NCBI RefSeq assembly: GCF_003573695.1
Contig: NC_039361.1
Location: 101,496,279-101,560,278, forward strand
Source: Papaver somniferum
Taxonomy: Eukaryota; Streptophyta; Magnoliopsida; Ranunculales; Papaveraceae
Length of the DNA: 64,000 bases
Direction of reading: 5' to 3'
A program made the translations under genes and the position numbers. Positions 23,410 to 36,100 of the stretch are shown piece after piece. Numbering within the stretch: the stretch's first letter is position 1; the number at the start of each line of letters is the position of its first letter. The notes under the pieces were generated by a model, which was given only the letters and a program-made list of their open reading frames with translations, did no database searches and had not been told where the DNA came from.

Positions 23410-24766
23410 TGATTCTGCTGGTTTAGGTAAATTTGAGTGTGTCGCCGAGAAACGAATCTAAACCCTAAACAAATGCACTGCGCATGAGTACTTTAGATTC
23501 GAGAGATTAATCTGTACAATTCTGGACCAAACCAAGAAATGGACGTTCCAGTCTTGCTTCGGTCACAAAATGACGGAGAAGGGTTGATCTTAGGGAGGGA
23601 AGCGAAGAAGGTCTTGAGATCAGAATGGTTAACTCTGAAGGTGTGGCTATTTTATGACTTGTATCAGAATATGAAACTGGCTTGCGAAATGTAAGCTATC
23701 AGTTCTTGGTGTTTTTCTGGATACTGCGTTGTTAACCAAAACTATGTTGTTGGTTGAAATAGGTTGAAACCTATTTATACAAGTCATAGTTGAATGCACC
23801 CTGATCTCATAGGAAGTGGAAATCGTGGAGTGATGGAGAAGTGGGGTTGTTGAAAACCACATCCCTACTATGAGGGGACACATGTCGGTTTACACCCACT
23901 ACTTCTGCGCACCACTAACTGTCCGTCTTTCCTGACACTTTCTTATAATGGGCGTGTTGCACGCCGCACGTTTTAAACCTCCAGACCAATACCCTTATGA
24001 ACATCCCACAGTTTGTGACATGTTTGATGTCTCGAGTATTTTATAAAAATATGTAGCAAGTTTCTGAGTGGGTCTTGCATAATTATTCTGACCAATCACG
24101 CACAAGCTAGGTGGAGGGTTGTCATGTGTGACGATCCAAGTCATAAAACTTGCCGCGAAGAATAACATGTGACACTATTAGGTTAAATAACTAAGTTATT
24201 TGTGAAGCCGGTACTCATAAAATATCGTATGTATTCGATGTATGTAAAGCATCGCTTTTGAGCAAGCACCTCAAAGTAATCGATGTATGTGAGCATCATT
24301 ATATAGATCCTGTATTGGTTGGTCGCAGAACCTAGTGTCTTAAAAAGAGCATGACCATCCACTTTTAGGAAGTTAATGGGAACTATTTATGTATGCAAAA
24401 GGTAGGTCGGTCGGTCCCTATAGGAGAGTGATGGTTGGTAGCCATTTTGACATCCTATTACTCGGTCCAAGTTAAATCTAAACCGGTTGAATTGGATAGC
24501 CAAATTGGATGGATGAGATGATTTGCGGCAGTTATTGGTTGCCGTTAATTTATTTAAGACTCCTACAAGAAGCGCGGACATCCATCTTCGGACGATCGTT
24601 TAGGATCCATATGGGTAGGCCATGGCGTGGAAGATTGTTGCTTATGAAAGGGAGGTGGCCAGTGATCATGGCCACATATTGTTGAATGCCTAGAATAGGA
24701 GTTAGGCCGGCAAATTCGACTGGTGAAGTTGGGCGTCCGAGATGATTTACGGCATTTAACGGCTGC
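23410..24766. repeat. Repeat M, left part (host of element D)
   Basis: Noncoding repeat, probably an old LTR. It has at least two diverged sub-units (about 24440-24560 and 24690-24766) that share CCGG...AATT, GGCGAAGTTGG-like and GATGATTTACGGCA blocks with units right of element D (58120-58460). The short ORFs at 23647-23883 and 24387-24581 have no recognised motif. Confidence 0.55.
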
Positions 24767-25792
24767 TGTTAGAGCACTGCTCGGTTGAACCCACCAAGAG
24801 TTGGTATGTCAAGATTGGTTGTCATATTTAGTTCCAAAACTCGACTCGCTAATATGTAAACTACAATCAACTTCGATAGGTTAGGTTAGAAATGATAGAA
24901 TTATTGTGCTCCAGTTACTCACAAAGATTTGAATATGGATTGAAGACAACAAAGACATTATCTTTCAGCTTGAGGTTAATAACTATGACTTGACTTGTTC
25001 CATATCTATCTTGTGTCTTTTAAATCTTTTAGATTGAAAATATAACATGCAAAGTTATATTATTATGATCAAAGTGCTAAGGAATTTATTGAATTACGAA
25101 GTATAATGTTTATCTTTTGAACTTCGTAAATATGACATCGACATAATATTTTGGGTGCTATTATGACTATGTATATGGGTAAAGGTGAAGATTTCATCCT
25201 AAGAAACAATGTTTACATTTGGTTAAAGGAAGTATGTTCATGAACTTGCTTTATGAATTAAAAGGGAAATCGCTAGGCTTATTCGTATTGTTTTAAAGAG
25301 TCGCTTGATTATTTTTATTCATTGCAAATCTTTTGAATTACCAATATGTGTGATTGAGTATAACCGTTCATAAACATGTTTATGTATTGGGGGAACCGAT
25401 CCTATGAACATGTGCAACATAATACAAGTTTATATACCATAAATATGTGGGAACCGATCCTAGTGAGAGTTGCAATCGGCCACAAGAAATCTCAACCCTA
25501 TCTGAGCACATTTTGTGTTTTTAACAAAATATCTTTTCGAATTTTTTATTATTCTAGAAATATTAGATATATCGAAAATATATTTGGTTAATGTGGATAC
25601 GTGAATAATGTCAACATTAATATTTGAGCATCTTATTTACATGAATTATGAAAACCGAATTTCGCTATTTATTGCATATCTTAAGAATATTTTCGGTTTT
25701 GGAAAATCCTTGGTGTCCAAACTTCCTTGATCTATAAACACCTAAGTTTGCATCTCTAGCAAACTATCCTAAGAGCCAGCAAAACTACCTAG
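24767..25792 (+). repeat. 5' LTR of element D, first part
   Basis: Aligns closely with 55364-56520 of the 3' LTR, except for about 115 bp present only in the 3' LTR (near 55988-56105). Ends at CCTAG, the target duplication of element F; the LTR resumes at 49942. TATAAACA at 25733 is the likely TATA box. Confidence 0.9.
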
Positions 25793-25800
25793 TGTAGATG

Positions 25801-25985
25801 CACTACACCATATCAGTTAATTTGCCACGTTTATTTTTCGGCTTTGCAACGTATATAGAAGTCGCCACTTTGCAACGAAAATATCCGTTGCGATCAAATA
25901 AACCGTTGCTGTAATTTTATTTAACTTCACATTAATTAAGCAGCGTATATTTACATTATAAACGTTGCAAATTATGGGTAATTGC
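25801..25985 (+). repeat. CACTA left terminal and sub-terminal repeats
   Basis: Terminal CACTACACCA, then CCACGTTTATTTTTCGG and several TTGCAACG / CGTTGC copies in both orientations (about 25845-25975). Such arrays bind the element's own DNA-binding protein in known CACTA elements. Confidence 0.85.
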
Positions 25986-26075
25986 CTATTGTGTAACAAA
26001 GGAGTTTTAATTAGGTAGGTTTTTATTTTTGGTTACATAATATCAGCTTTAATTTGATTTAAAAAAAAAAAAATA

Positions 26076-26465
26076 CTCCCTCCGTTTCAAAAAGACAGTT
26101 CGGTTTGACTTTGCCAAAATACTAAGGAGACCATAGTAGTTTATATTCCTACCCTCTTAATTATCTGTCTAATTTATTTCAATAAAAATGTTAATAATAA
26201 AATCTACCAAAAGTGGTTGTGGAAGTTAATTTGGAATCATATATATTGTTTTCATAAAGGAACGAAGGATATATTTATTTCCTAATTTTTACAGATTTCA
26301 TTAATATTTTAGATTTGGTCCCATTAAAAAAGAATTTATGAATATAAAAAACTTAAGGGTATGTCAGAGAGTTCATTGGAAAAATATGACCATAAATATA
26401 AGCTGGACACATTTTTGAAACAGACCAAAATGAAATAGGGGACGATCTTTTAGAAACAGAGAGAA
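26076..26465. mobile_element. Stowaway-like (Tc1/mariner) MITE inside the CACTA element
   Basis: Left end CTCCCTCCGTTTC, right end GAAACAGAGAGAA, which pair at 10 of 13 positions; flanked by TA on both sides (26074-26075 and 26466-26467). The CTCCCTCCGTTTC end is the classic Stowaway terminus. No coding capacity. Confidence 0.8.
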
Positions 26466-26467
26466 TA

Positions 26468-28751
26468 TATAATTGGTTCCTTCAAATTTTTCCGTTTTTG
26501 TGTTTCACCTAAAAGTTCAAATCTCTTCTAAAATTATATGAATAATTGTTCTCCCACGAAACAAAATTTAGAATTATTTTTCCCTCTAAAATTTCCCTCC
26601 CAAGTTTCTCACCTAAATATACATTTCCCTCTTTAATTTGTATTTCCCTCCTAGTTGACCGATCTCTTTAATTTGTATTTCCCCATTTGACCGAATTTCC
26701 CTCCTTCCCCAATTTTAGAGACGAGATATTTTTGTGTCTTCACTTATGTTCCAACACGTGTCCTAGTTGAATCTCTCACACCTCACCCTACATAAAAGCT
26801 CGTGTCTCTCTCTTTTACTTAGTGAAAAAAACTCCAGTGAAGAAACTCTCTCTGCGCAGAAAAAAAAAGCTCATCTCTCTCAAAATTTCACTGCATGTAG
26901 ACAAAACTACCACTATCTCTCACAGAATAGATTTGTGAACTTTGAATCAACCCTGATTCTAGCTTGTTAGTCTTTGAATCAAAACCTCTAGAAAAACCCC
27001 TAATTGAAAATTTTATAACCCTAAGAAATTTGATTTTGTTGTTGAAATCGAAGGATATCCTAGTTCAGAGATACTTGTTTGTGCTCGAATCTCCGAGCAA
27101 ACTGCTGCGGTATAATCTCTAACTCAGTTTATTGTTGTGTGTATTTGATGATTTTGTATATTTTTTGACCTATTTTTTTTTTTTGTTTACTGAATCAGCA
27201 GACGAGTTTGCGAACAACAAGAAGACTGCTGCAATTAAGGTATATTTTCACAAACCCTAACTCTATTTCTCTTCTATGTTATTTTGCATGTTCAATTTCT
27301 GTTCTTATTTTGGGTTTTTTCTTTATCAATTTAATACCAAGGGTTTCAGTTTGCAGATTTGTTTACTCGATTTTAAATCATGGGTTTTCAGTCGATTATG
27401 AAATTAGGGTCTTCATAGTTGTTTATGAGTGATATTAACTCTATTGGTTGAGATGATGTCTTTTGATTGTGAAGTGGTATGTTGGTTTGTTAGTGAAGAT
27501 GCTCTTTGTTTCTGTGGTAAAATAGTGATACTATTCTCTATATTAGTGTGCTCTGAAAGCCTGAATCCTACCAGTTTTTAAACTTCTAGGTCTACATATC
27601 AAAAGAATGGTACCCAACAGTTTGATGATATGTTTAGATGATTAAGTGTATGTTTGTGCTGTTTGTCAACAATTTTTGATTCACCCAGAAATGGAATTAT
27701 CTACAGTTGGGTACCATTCTTTTGTCGTGTGATACTGTACTGAGCATTTTTGTTTCTTATCGGCATTTATAACTAATCTGGTTTGATGGAAATTCCACAT
27801 TTTTGTAAAGGCTAAATTTTTCCTTGATTATGTCAGAATTGTTGAGGTCTCTGGTTATGCTTTTGTCGACAGTTTTTCTAGCTTTTGTAGCTAATAATCT
27901 AGACTTTCTTTGCCGCTTGTGTACTGTGTTGATCAAGCTTTGGCCGGGCATATCTTACAGAAGGCTTATAATACTTCGAAAGTTAGTATTTTGTTAAGTT
28001 TATGATAATGTATATCATGGGGTATCTGGGTAGTTTATGTTTACTGTTGTCCCATGATATTTTCATATGTTTTGCTATTGTATATTTGTTGGGATCTTGT
28101 TATGCTTTGTAACTGGAAACTTGGTGGTGTCCTGAACAGAAGGTCTAAGTTTGGCGTGTATATATACTGCATACAGAACCTTCATTTCTCGTTGGTGTGT
28201 CGGCATGTCTTCATTTATGTACTAGTGTCTGCTTAGAACTCCTTTTATTTGGACTTATGTACTTGGAGGTTTCATCCTATCTATATATGCTATTTATTAT
28301 CTTGTGCAAGATCCGATCTGGGTGTATACGGAAGCCTTGTCCTATACACCATTATACCATTCTCTTTTTTCTTTTAGATTTCTACTGGAGTACTTCCAAG
28401 TTTTCAGTCTTATGTAAGTAGTATATACAGTAAGTGCTTGCCTCATGCTTTGCTTCTTTCTTATTTAATTAACTTAGCCTCCTTAGATTTATAATACAAA
28501 CAAATGCACATTTCAAAGTGTCTTTTAATTTAAGTTAGGAATCATGATTTTGATTGACTAGTTGTACGGGTATCTAATATATCGTTACATTTTCACTGAA
28601 TTCCGAATGGTTTGATGACTTCTCAGTTTTTTAGTTGGGGATAATCATGTGGTAGCTGAATTGTTAAGTTTTGGATTGGTCTTCCAGATTGCTACTCATT
28701 ATTCTGTTTCTTTTGATGCAGAGCGTGTAGAGTAATACAATCGAGGTAGAC
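26468..28751 (+). other. CACTA interior: possible promoter, leader and introns
   Basis: A TATA-like ACATAAAAG (about 26790) is followed by a CT-rich leader and plausible splice donors such as AAG|GTATATTTT near 27240. No recognisable protein motif is seen. This may be the 5' part of the decayed transposon gene whose later exons lie at 28752-29479. A 19-bp perfect inverted repeat lies at 27600-27618 and 27706-27724. Confidence 0.4.
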
Positions 28752-29479
28752 TTGAATAGGTCAGGGCGGCTACTCATCCAATGTAACCGAAAAGATGGGG
28801 TTCGTGGCTACTCATCCAATGTATCGAAGAAGCGGGCTGAGATGGCGGTGATAGCATGTTCTGCTCTTAAAAAAAGAGACACCCAAAATGATGCGAGATT
28901 GGACACAATTCAAAGTGAAGTGGGTGTTTTGGCTAATAAGGTGGCTGCACTTCATGGTGACGTGGGTTTTAAATTCGATGCAAGTGTTCAATTCTGACTT
29001 ATTGATCATCAGTGGAAAAGCTCAATCCACTTTAATCAAATACATTGATATATTATGCTCATTTGTTCTTTTCACAGGCGATACTACAGATTTTGAAGGT
29101 TAATAATGGATCTACAGCAGCTAGAGTAGGCACTCCTAGCCCAGAGAAAGGGTCCACTTGTTATCCTAGTGGTGTAAATGGCTGTGTTCCGTAGAATGAG
29201 GTCAGTGCAAGTAATGGGCACGCCATTGGGCCAGTTGAGCTACTAGACAATGAAGGCAGGGTTGTTGCAATGGGTTCTGCAGTCAGTGGTGATATCGTTC
29301 ATACTAAAAAGCTGAAGCCGAATGAGAGGAAGGTCTACATCGAGCACGTGTATGAACAAACTGCTTTTGTCTGGGATCCCCCTCAAGGAGATGGTTGGTG
29401 TACCTTGAGTCAGCTATCACTGCCTACTTGGGTGAGATGGGCTGAGGATAGGCTGGCACCTGTGCGTAGACATGTTTAA
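28752..29479 (+). pseudogene. Decayed CACTA second-ORF (TnpA / Transposase_23-like) remnant
   Basis: Two exon-like pieces. The first (28752-28997) encodes a Lys/Glu-rich, coiled-coil-like stretch (LKKRDTQNDARLDTIQSEVG). The second begins after a TTTTCACAG acceptor near 29078 and runs to a stop at 29479. It contains LLDNEGRVVAMG, then IVHTKK.., KVYIEHVYEQTAFVWDPP and LPTWVRWAEDRL. This order (VAxG, VHxxxL, KVxVxxV, xxxxVxWP-like end) matches the C-terminal domain of plant En/Spm second-ORF proteins, which bind sub-terminal repeats. One in-frame TAG (CCGTAG, near 29193) breaks the second piece. Function is probably lost. No catalytic transposase domain is present. Confidence 0.6.
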
Positions 29480-29824
29480 TATCGGGGGATGAACTAATTT
29501 GTTTTTTTTTTTATTATCAGCAGATGTTCAAAGACATAGCATATAAGGCTCATTTAATATTGGGTGATGAACTACAGACTGCTTTTTTTGGTAACTAAAC
29601 ACTTGGTGAATCCTACAGACTGCTTTTTTTGGGTATTATAGACACTTGGCGAATCCTACAGACTACTTTTTGATGTTTTTGTTACTGTAGGATGATTAAA
29701 CAGACTATGCATCTGTCTAATCTGTCTGTAATAGATTTTGTAATTATCTTAATGGTATATATATATATATATATATATATACTATGCATCTGTCTAATCT
29801 GTCTGTAATAGATTTTGTAATTAT

Positions 29825-29872
<48 letters not shown>

Positions 29873-31211
29873 TTTCCTGACTATATAGTCAACCCCTTTC
29901 TTAACTCCGCCAATGCAAATGCATTGCCGGTCCCAAGCCCGGGTAAAGGAGGAGGGGGAAGGTGCGGTACCATGTTGGATGATGCACAAAATTTCTGTGT
30001 AGGATGATTACAGGTCCTATCTGCTTATGTACTGAATCTCTTCTTGCAGGAAGTAACATTGCTGTGTCTCCCTTTTGTAACACATCCCACCTTGCTCTTA
30101 GGACTATTATTTCCTTCAGGTATATAACATCCTTCTCCTGCAATATTTACTGTTTGTTATTTTGAAGAGCTGCTGGTGCTTGTCATTTGTCAGGAGTGGC
30201 TAACAGATCCAGATCAAACTTGAACCGTTACCAGACCCATCTTCGTTACTACCACCACCTGCAACGATCACGATCTTCAACTCCACCAACATAACCAGAA
30301 CCACTACCACTGTCACTAACAGAATCACCTCCACAAGTAGAAGCTTGTACCATGTTTAACTGTAACACCACTTCCAAGTATTAGAAAAGATGCCTCTCTC
30401 TTTTCCGCTTTTGCAGGATCATTTGCCTTAATGAATGTTGATCACTCTTTTGTTTCTTTTTGTTTTGGGTATGTGCAGGTATTAGAACAGATGCCCCGAG
30501 TCATTTCATCTGTGGAGGCCAATCTATGTTAGTTATCACCGTCCTTATAGTCCATAACAAAGTGCATACTTCCTTTAGCTACGTTGTTGTACCAATTCAG
30601 TACGAATCTATGGTCAGTGATCCCACCACCCCTTGTAATCCATATTTTCATAAGTGTCCTCTTTGTGGATCTCATTAGCTTGTATGAAGTGCATGACTGA
30701 ATTGAGTTGCTTTCAATAACCCAGACTATCAACAATGGCATCTTTGAGCCATTTTTTATCATCCCACGACCTTTCCAAATTCGTATTCATACACGCGGAT
30801 GTTACCATAGTTAACAGTTATTTCTGTCAACTCAATGTCATGCTAAGCATTTTTATAGAGGCAACTTTCTTTTGAAAAATCGTTTAAGTAATTAAACACT
30901 TACCTTGGTCTTCTTGTAGGGCATAGTTCGTGGGAAGCTGGATCAGCTGCGAAGATGCTTTGAGGTCTGAAATACATTCTCGTCATTTCAAAGTGGCTTT
31001 TCTGTTTATCAAGTGCTTGAAGACTGCGTTGCAAATTCTGTTATCGAATTTGTTCCTTTATACCTGCATGTATGAAATACAGGTGCAATTTGCTGCGGGT
31101 AGGGACCTCAAGCCTGGGCAACTCAGGAGCATGATACAGACATTGTCATCCTGGTAATTTACTTGTTCAAATGGAAACAACTAAGGATTGGTTTGTTTGG
31201 TTAAGATTAAT
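29480..31211 (+). other. CACTA interior without a recognisable gene; two TA microsatellites
   Basis: Repeated TCCTACAGACT blocks (29570-29670) precede two AT-dinucleotide runs (29754-29781 and about 29828-29868), each preceded by a near-identical stretch of about 50 bp. A few exon-like pieces (30225-30340, Ser/Thr/Pro/Asn-coding; 31081-31150) have no recognised motif. Confidence 0.5.
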
Positions 31212-31219
31212 GTTAGGTG

Positions 31220-31979
31220 TAGCGCTGTCAATTTATAACCCGGCTTGCGGGTTGACCCTAACCCGGCTTGTTTCAACCCGGCCCGGCTTGGCTTGTTGTC
31301 TAAACGGGCCGGGTTAGGGTTGGCATATACAACCCTACTAGAAAACAAGCCGGGCTAGGGCCAACCCGCGGGTTACCCGTCAACCCGTCAAAATTAATAA
31401 ATATATCCCTCAATCCCACCAACTCTTTAAAATCCATGATTTGCAAACATATATTAGAATTAGTTAATTTTAAATCAATAAATAAAGCTAATTTTGGATC
31501 TACCCAAACAAATATATAACAATTTTGATAAAAGGACTAGCATAATTTAAACAGTGAGTTAGTCTTACTCACATTAATTTAAACTTATAAAATGATGAAG
31601 ATAAAAGTAAAATGCTTTGTTGATGTTAGGGTTCTCTGCCTAAGAAAATTAAAGCGCTGTAACCGGCTATATCGTTGATTAAGTGGCAATAAAAACGTCC
31701 ACTTTACAACTCAGTGGTGGGGCTTCTAGTTAAACACCAAATTGACCTAGGTTCGACCTTTACTAAATGAATAATCCTAAACAATCCTAAATTTTAAATT
31801 TAGTTTTTAAACTGATAACATTAACAAGCCAACCCGCCAACCCGTCAGGATTGACCCGTCTAGGGTTGGGGTTTTGAGCTTGTTCGTGAATAGTACTAGG
31901 GCTAGGGTTGACCCTAACCCTAGTACGGGTTGGCAAGCTAGGGCCGGGTTGACCCTAGCTTGCCCGTTTGACAGCTCTA
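31220..31979. mobile_element. Non-autonomous hAT element (760 bp) inside the CACTA element
   Basis: Ends TAGCGCTGTCAA and TTGACAGCTCTA form a terminal inverted repeat with one mismatch, flanked by a perfect 8-bp target duplication GTTAGGTG (31212-31219 and 31980-31987), the hAT length. The ends are rich in AACCCGGC / GGGTTGACCCTA-type repeats (31240-31390 and 31820-31970), so the GC content differs from the AT-rich middle. No transposase is encoded. Confidence 0.92.
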
Positions 31980-31987
31980 GTTAGGTG

Positions 31988-32849
31988 TTCAGTTTCGCTG
32001 ATTGGGTACCATCTTGATGCATGGTTTGATCATTGTCTTGGTTGTATTACTTTTTAGGTTAAGTACTTCGGACAGTCCTCTTGTTTCAATCCAAGATAAA
32101 GATCAAATGGGAAGATCTTGTAGATGTCTATTTGCTGGTGACTTGGGTAAGTCATATATACTTGTCTATTTTCAGTCATTCATACTGAATACTCTGTCGC
32201 AAACCATTTCCAATTAAGTTAAAACACACTTAGGATTTGCTTTTGTTCTTAGGCTGCTTGTAAGGTAAAATACATTTAGCCATGACCACTTTGGAATGTA
32301 GAATATGGAGACATTCTTGGTGACATTTGCAATTTTACTTCTGTCTCCGGCTATCATATGTGGTATCTCTATGTTCTGATTTAATGCTTACATTTTGTAT
32401 TTGTTGATTTTTGTAGTTGATTAAGTACCATTGCTAGTGCTGGAGTTGGAAGGACTGGTCATTATATAGCTTGTTACTGACTGAAGGTTAGTTTTAATAT
32501 GTATTGATGTTTGATCGTCTCAAATTTAGAAACTAGGGTTCTTGACAAGAATTTGTGTAACTGAAATTTAGGGGTTTCTACTATTTTGATCAATTACATC
32601 ATACCAGCTAATTGTATGGTTTGTACTAATGCATGCTTCGGTTTAGTAATTCCTTCTATTCCCTCTTACGATTTGCATAATTAGTTGGAAACCAGTGTTC
32701 TGGGTGGTGATGACAAATCAATCCTTGTTATGTATACCTGGGTCTGCTAATTGTAGAAATCTTCATTTGCAGGTACAGAAATCTGGGAAACCGGATAGAC
32801 AGAAATCCAGTTCTTTTTTTAACCTGATTAAATATTTGCACGTACATAA
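31988..32849 (+). other. CACTA interior, 3' part, no recognisable gene
   Basis: AT-rich; no conserved motif seen. Short exon-like stretches cannot be assigned. Confidence 0.4.
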
Positions 32850-33116
32850 ATGTTGGTAAATAAAGCGTTGCTTCTTACAAGTGATAAGCAACGTATGTAA
32901 ATGTTACAAAATGCTGACGTGGTGTTAAATTAAGCAGCCTTTACAACTTAAGCAACGTATGAGGCAACGTATAAAACGTTGCTTTGTTTATAATAAGCAA
33001 CGTTTGTAGAAGTTGCGTATAATTTGTCACGCCGCGTAAGCAACAGACATAAGCGTTGCTTAAGTTCATAGCAACGAAAATAAACGTGGTAAATTGAGCA
33101 TTTTTTGGTCTAGTGA
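32850..33116 (+). repeat. CACTA right terminal and sub-terminal repeats
   Basis: About ten copies of AAGCAACGT / CGTTGCTT in both orientations (32865-33080), then AACGAAAATAAACGTGG, which mirrors the left-end CCACGTTTATTTTTCG, and the terminus TGGTCTAGTG. Confidence 0.88.
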
Positions 33117-33119
33117 TGG

Positions 33120-36100
33120 TGGATTTTCGACAAGAGTAAAATCGTAAGACCATAATTATACATGCTCCAGATCCGGTAACCAGACGAGTATTGAGACTCA
33201 TGTCTCTCACTAAAGCATGAAAGCTCATGCCATAAATCTCTGACTGAGAAGGCTATCTCTCAGAGTATATGTAGATGTGTAGTCTCCCAGCTGAGGCCAC
33301 GACACATCTCATGAATACTGAGCAATTTCAGTAATTACTTCTGTATAGAATCGAAAGATTTGACGACTCTTAGACAGCATGCCTGCTAGTATAGAACAAC
33401 AACGTCTTAAGGATGCAACCAGGTTTTCCCTGACTATATAGGAGAAATATGACACTCCAGCAAGTTCATATTGCTCAATTCTCAGATAATTAATGCTCCT
33501 AGATAGCATGCCTTCTAGTATAGAGCCATCAATTAATTATCTCTGATCATAACTGAATATGCAACTATATTTTACGATTCTTCAAATATTTTGTTACTTC
33601 AATTTGTGGTTCTTCCCAGCAGAGTTCCAGGGGTTAGCAATAAATATTCAACGTACAAGCATCTGAGCATCGAATAAGCCCTGGTTAAAATGGTGCAAGT
33701 GTACTTAGCAATAATGCACAGACCAACATCTGAATATGCAAACGAGCATTTCAGAAAACGAAGGAACGATGAACCTATGCAAAATAGGAAGAAAAATAAT
33801 AATAATAATAAAATATTAGCAAAGGCGCCAGGGGACTGGGCTCACCAACCGGCCGGTCACGCCGTGACCAGTCCCACACCCTATTTTATATTTCATCATG
33901 TTTTATTATTTTTTTCTGATCTCATGAAAATCCTTTCATTTGAGCAAATCTCCTTCGTTTCAAGGAAATCCCCTAATCTCATGGTATTTCCTTATGTCAA
34001 AGAAATAATAAAATTAGGAAAGGTGTCACGGGACCCAGCTCACCAGCCGGCCGGCCATGCCCTAGCCGTGCCCGGTCCCACACCTCATGGTTCCTTATTA
34101 TTTTATTATTTCTCTCATCCCATGAAAACTCCCTGATTTGATGATTTTTCCCTAAACCCAAGAAAAATATTATAAAATTAGGAAAACCGTGGGACCCGGC
34201 CCTAGCCGCCCGGTCATGCCCTAGCCGGTCCCACACGCCCCTTAATTATTATTATTTGTTTTGTTTTCCTCATTCCATGAAATCTCTCTGATTTCAACAA
34301 AATACCTTGGTTTCAACAAAAACTCTTTGATTTTATGAAAATTCCCTAAAATCATGAAAAAATAATATAAAACTGGGAGCGTCTTGGGACCGTGCATGTT
34401 GGCCGGCCGGCCACGCCCTGGCCGTTGCCGGTCCCACACTCTGTGACTCTCTATTTTATTTGTTATTTTTATTTCCCTAATCTCATGGAAGTTCCCTAAT
34501 TTCATAAAACTCTTCAGTTTCATGGAATTTCCCTCAATTCAGAGAAAATACATAAAATATATAAAACTGGGAAGAGAGTTGCGGGACTGAGCTTGCTAGA
34601 TGACCGGCCGTTCCCTAGTCGTGGACGGTCCCAACACCTTGCAATCCCCTGTTTTATTTATTATTTTTCATCATCTCATGAATTTTTTGCTAGTTTCAGC
34701 AAAATCCTGAATCCTTCATAATTTTCTCAAAATGTTGCTCAAACGCGCACCGGAAAATATCGAAACTCTCAGGACTGAGACACGGACAGTATGGTGACAC
34801 GGGCACATCCCCTTGACCGACCAAGGGTGGCCTAGAGGCCTGCAAATAGCCGGTCCCACACGTTTTAATGATTTTGACCTAATTCGCTCAATTGCTCATA
34901 TTAGGCTCAAACTCTTTTCGAACAATTATGGGTTTGCTCAGATGACCATCAGCTGGTCCCATGACCACCAAGGGCCGGTCTCATGCCCTCTTGGTCGGTC
35001 CCTCATCTCTCCATAACTAGGTTTTATTACCTGACGCTCATACGAGCATTATTTTAATAAATGATTAAACCAGCATTTAATCATTCTTTCACCAACTGGT
35101 CCTCAAGAGACTTTGGTATTTGCTCATTCGAGCATCTGGGTGTTACATGGTGGACTCATCATCCCATGTAGCCGGTCCCTGCTTCGCTCTGCGGTTGATT
35201 TTTAATAAATCATCAATTCATTAAAATTAGGGTTTTGAATCCAGAGTTCTGCAAAACATAATTCTGAGCAGATTCAAATACTGATAATTTTATGTAGATC
35301 CCGTGATCAACACTTTTATTTATTATACTCGGCCCAGCAGTCAGTATCTTGAATTAATATTTTATTTGGTCCTGCTACCAGCGATTCATAAAACGGGCAA
35401 TATTTGCTCAGACTAGAAATATTTGTTCAGACTAAAAAATTGGTTCAAACTATCAATATTCATCAATTCAGAAACAAAGTTTGTTCGTCTTAGGTTATCA
35501 ACCTAATGATACCTCGTCTCAACAGACGCGTTTAATTCATGAGTCTCAGAACATTTGTAAATTATGTTCAACTCAGCAATACAAGGACTCATCGTCCCAT
35601 AAAGTCAGCAATTGACTCCACAATTACGAGACATCAGTCGTGTCACATGGGGGGATATTAACTATGGTTTTGGTCAGGCGGTCTACGACACGTGTGTCTA
35701 AACACAGGACGAGAATGTGAGAAAGTCGTGCAACCTGTTGGAAGAAGTCAGCAAAGTAGTGGGTGGAAAATTAACCAAGTCTCCGCACGATGAGCAACTG
35801 GTTTTAACATGATTTCCCACTTCCCCACTCTTTGACTTCAACAACTGTCACACTTCATGGGATCATGGTGTTTTCAATTCCAGCAATATAAAAGGCCTCT
35901 GAATCATGATTGAAAGGACAAGATTCGAATACTCCAACATTCGTCTACACAAGAATTTCTCGGCAAGTTCATACAGACAATCTTTCGTCTACACGAACTC
36001 ATCGTCTGAGCAATCAGTCTCAACTGAGTAAATTCAATCATTAAGAACTTTCTAACGCTGAATTCACGACACACCTACAATCTCATATCACCATTGATCT

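Larger units (their letters stand above)
25801..33116 (+). mobile_element. CACTA (En/Spm-type) DNA transposon, 7.3 kb, non-autonomous
   Basis: Ends CACTACACCA... and ...TGGTCTAGTG form the terminal inverted repeat CACTASACCA. A 3-bp target duplication ATG flanks it (25798-25800 and 33117-33119), as the superfamily requires. Sub-terminal regions on both sides carry many copies of GCAACG(T/A)WTATA-like motifs in both orientations. Inside are a Stowaway-like MITE, a hAT element and a decayed ORF like the second CACTA gene. No DDE transposase (Tnp2) domain was seen. It inserted only 8 bp inside the element F LTR. Strand is taken from the direction of the internal ORF. Confidence 0.92.

Noticed and set aside
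29744..29989. Minus-strand ORF with a poly-Ile/Tyr run
   Set aside because: Translation of the AT-dinucleotide microsatellite.
33690..34523. Several Pro/Gly-rich ORFs on both strands (again at 38860-39356)
   Set aside because: They read through the GCCGG-rich tandem sub-repeats of the F LTR on both strands; no domain or codon pattern supports a gene.
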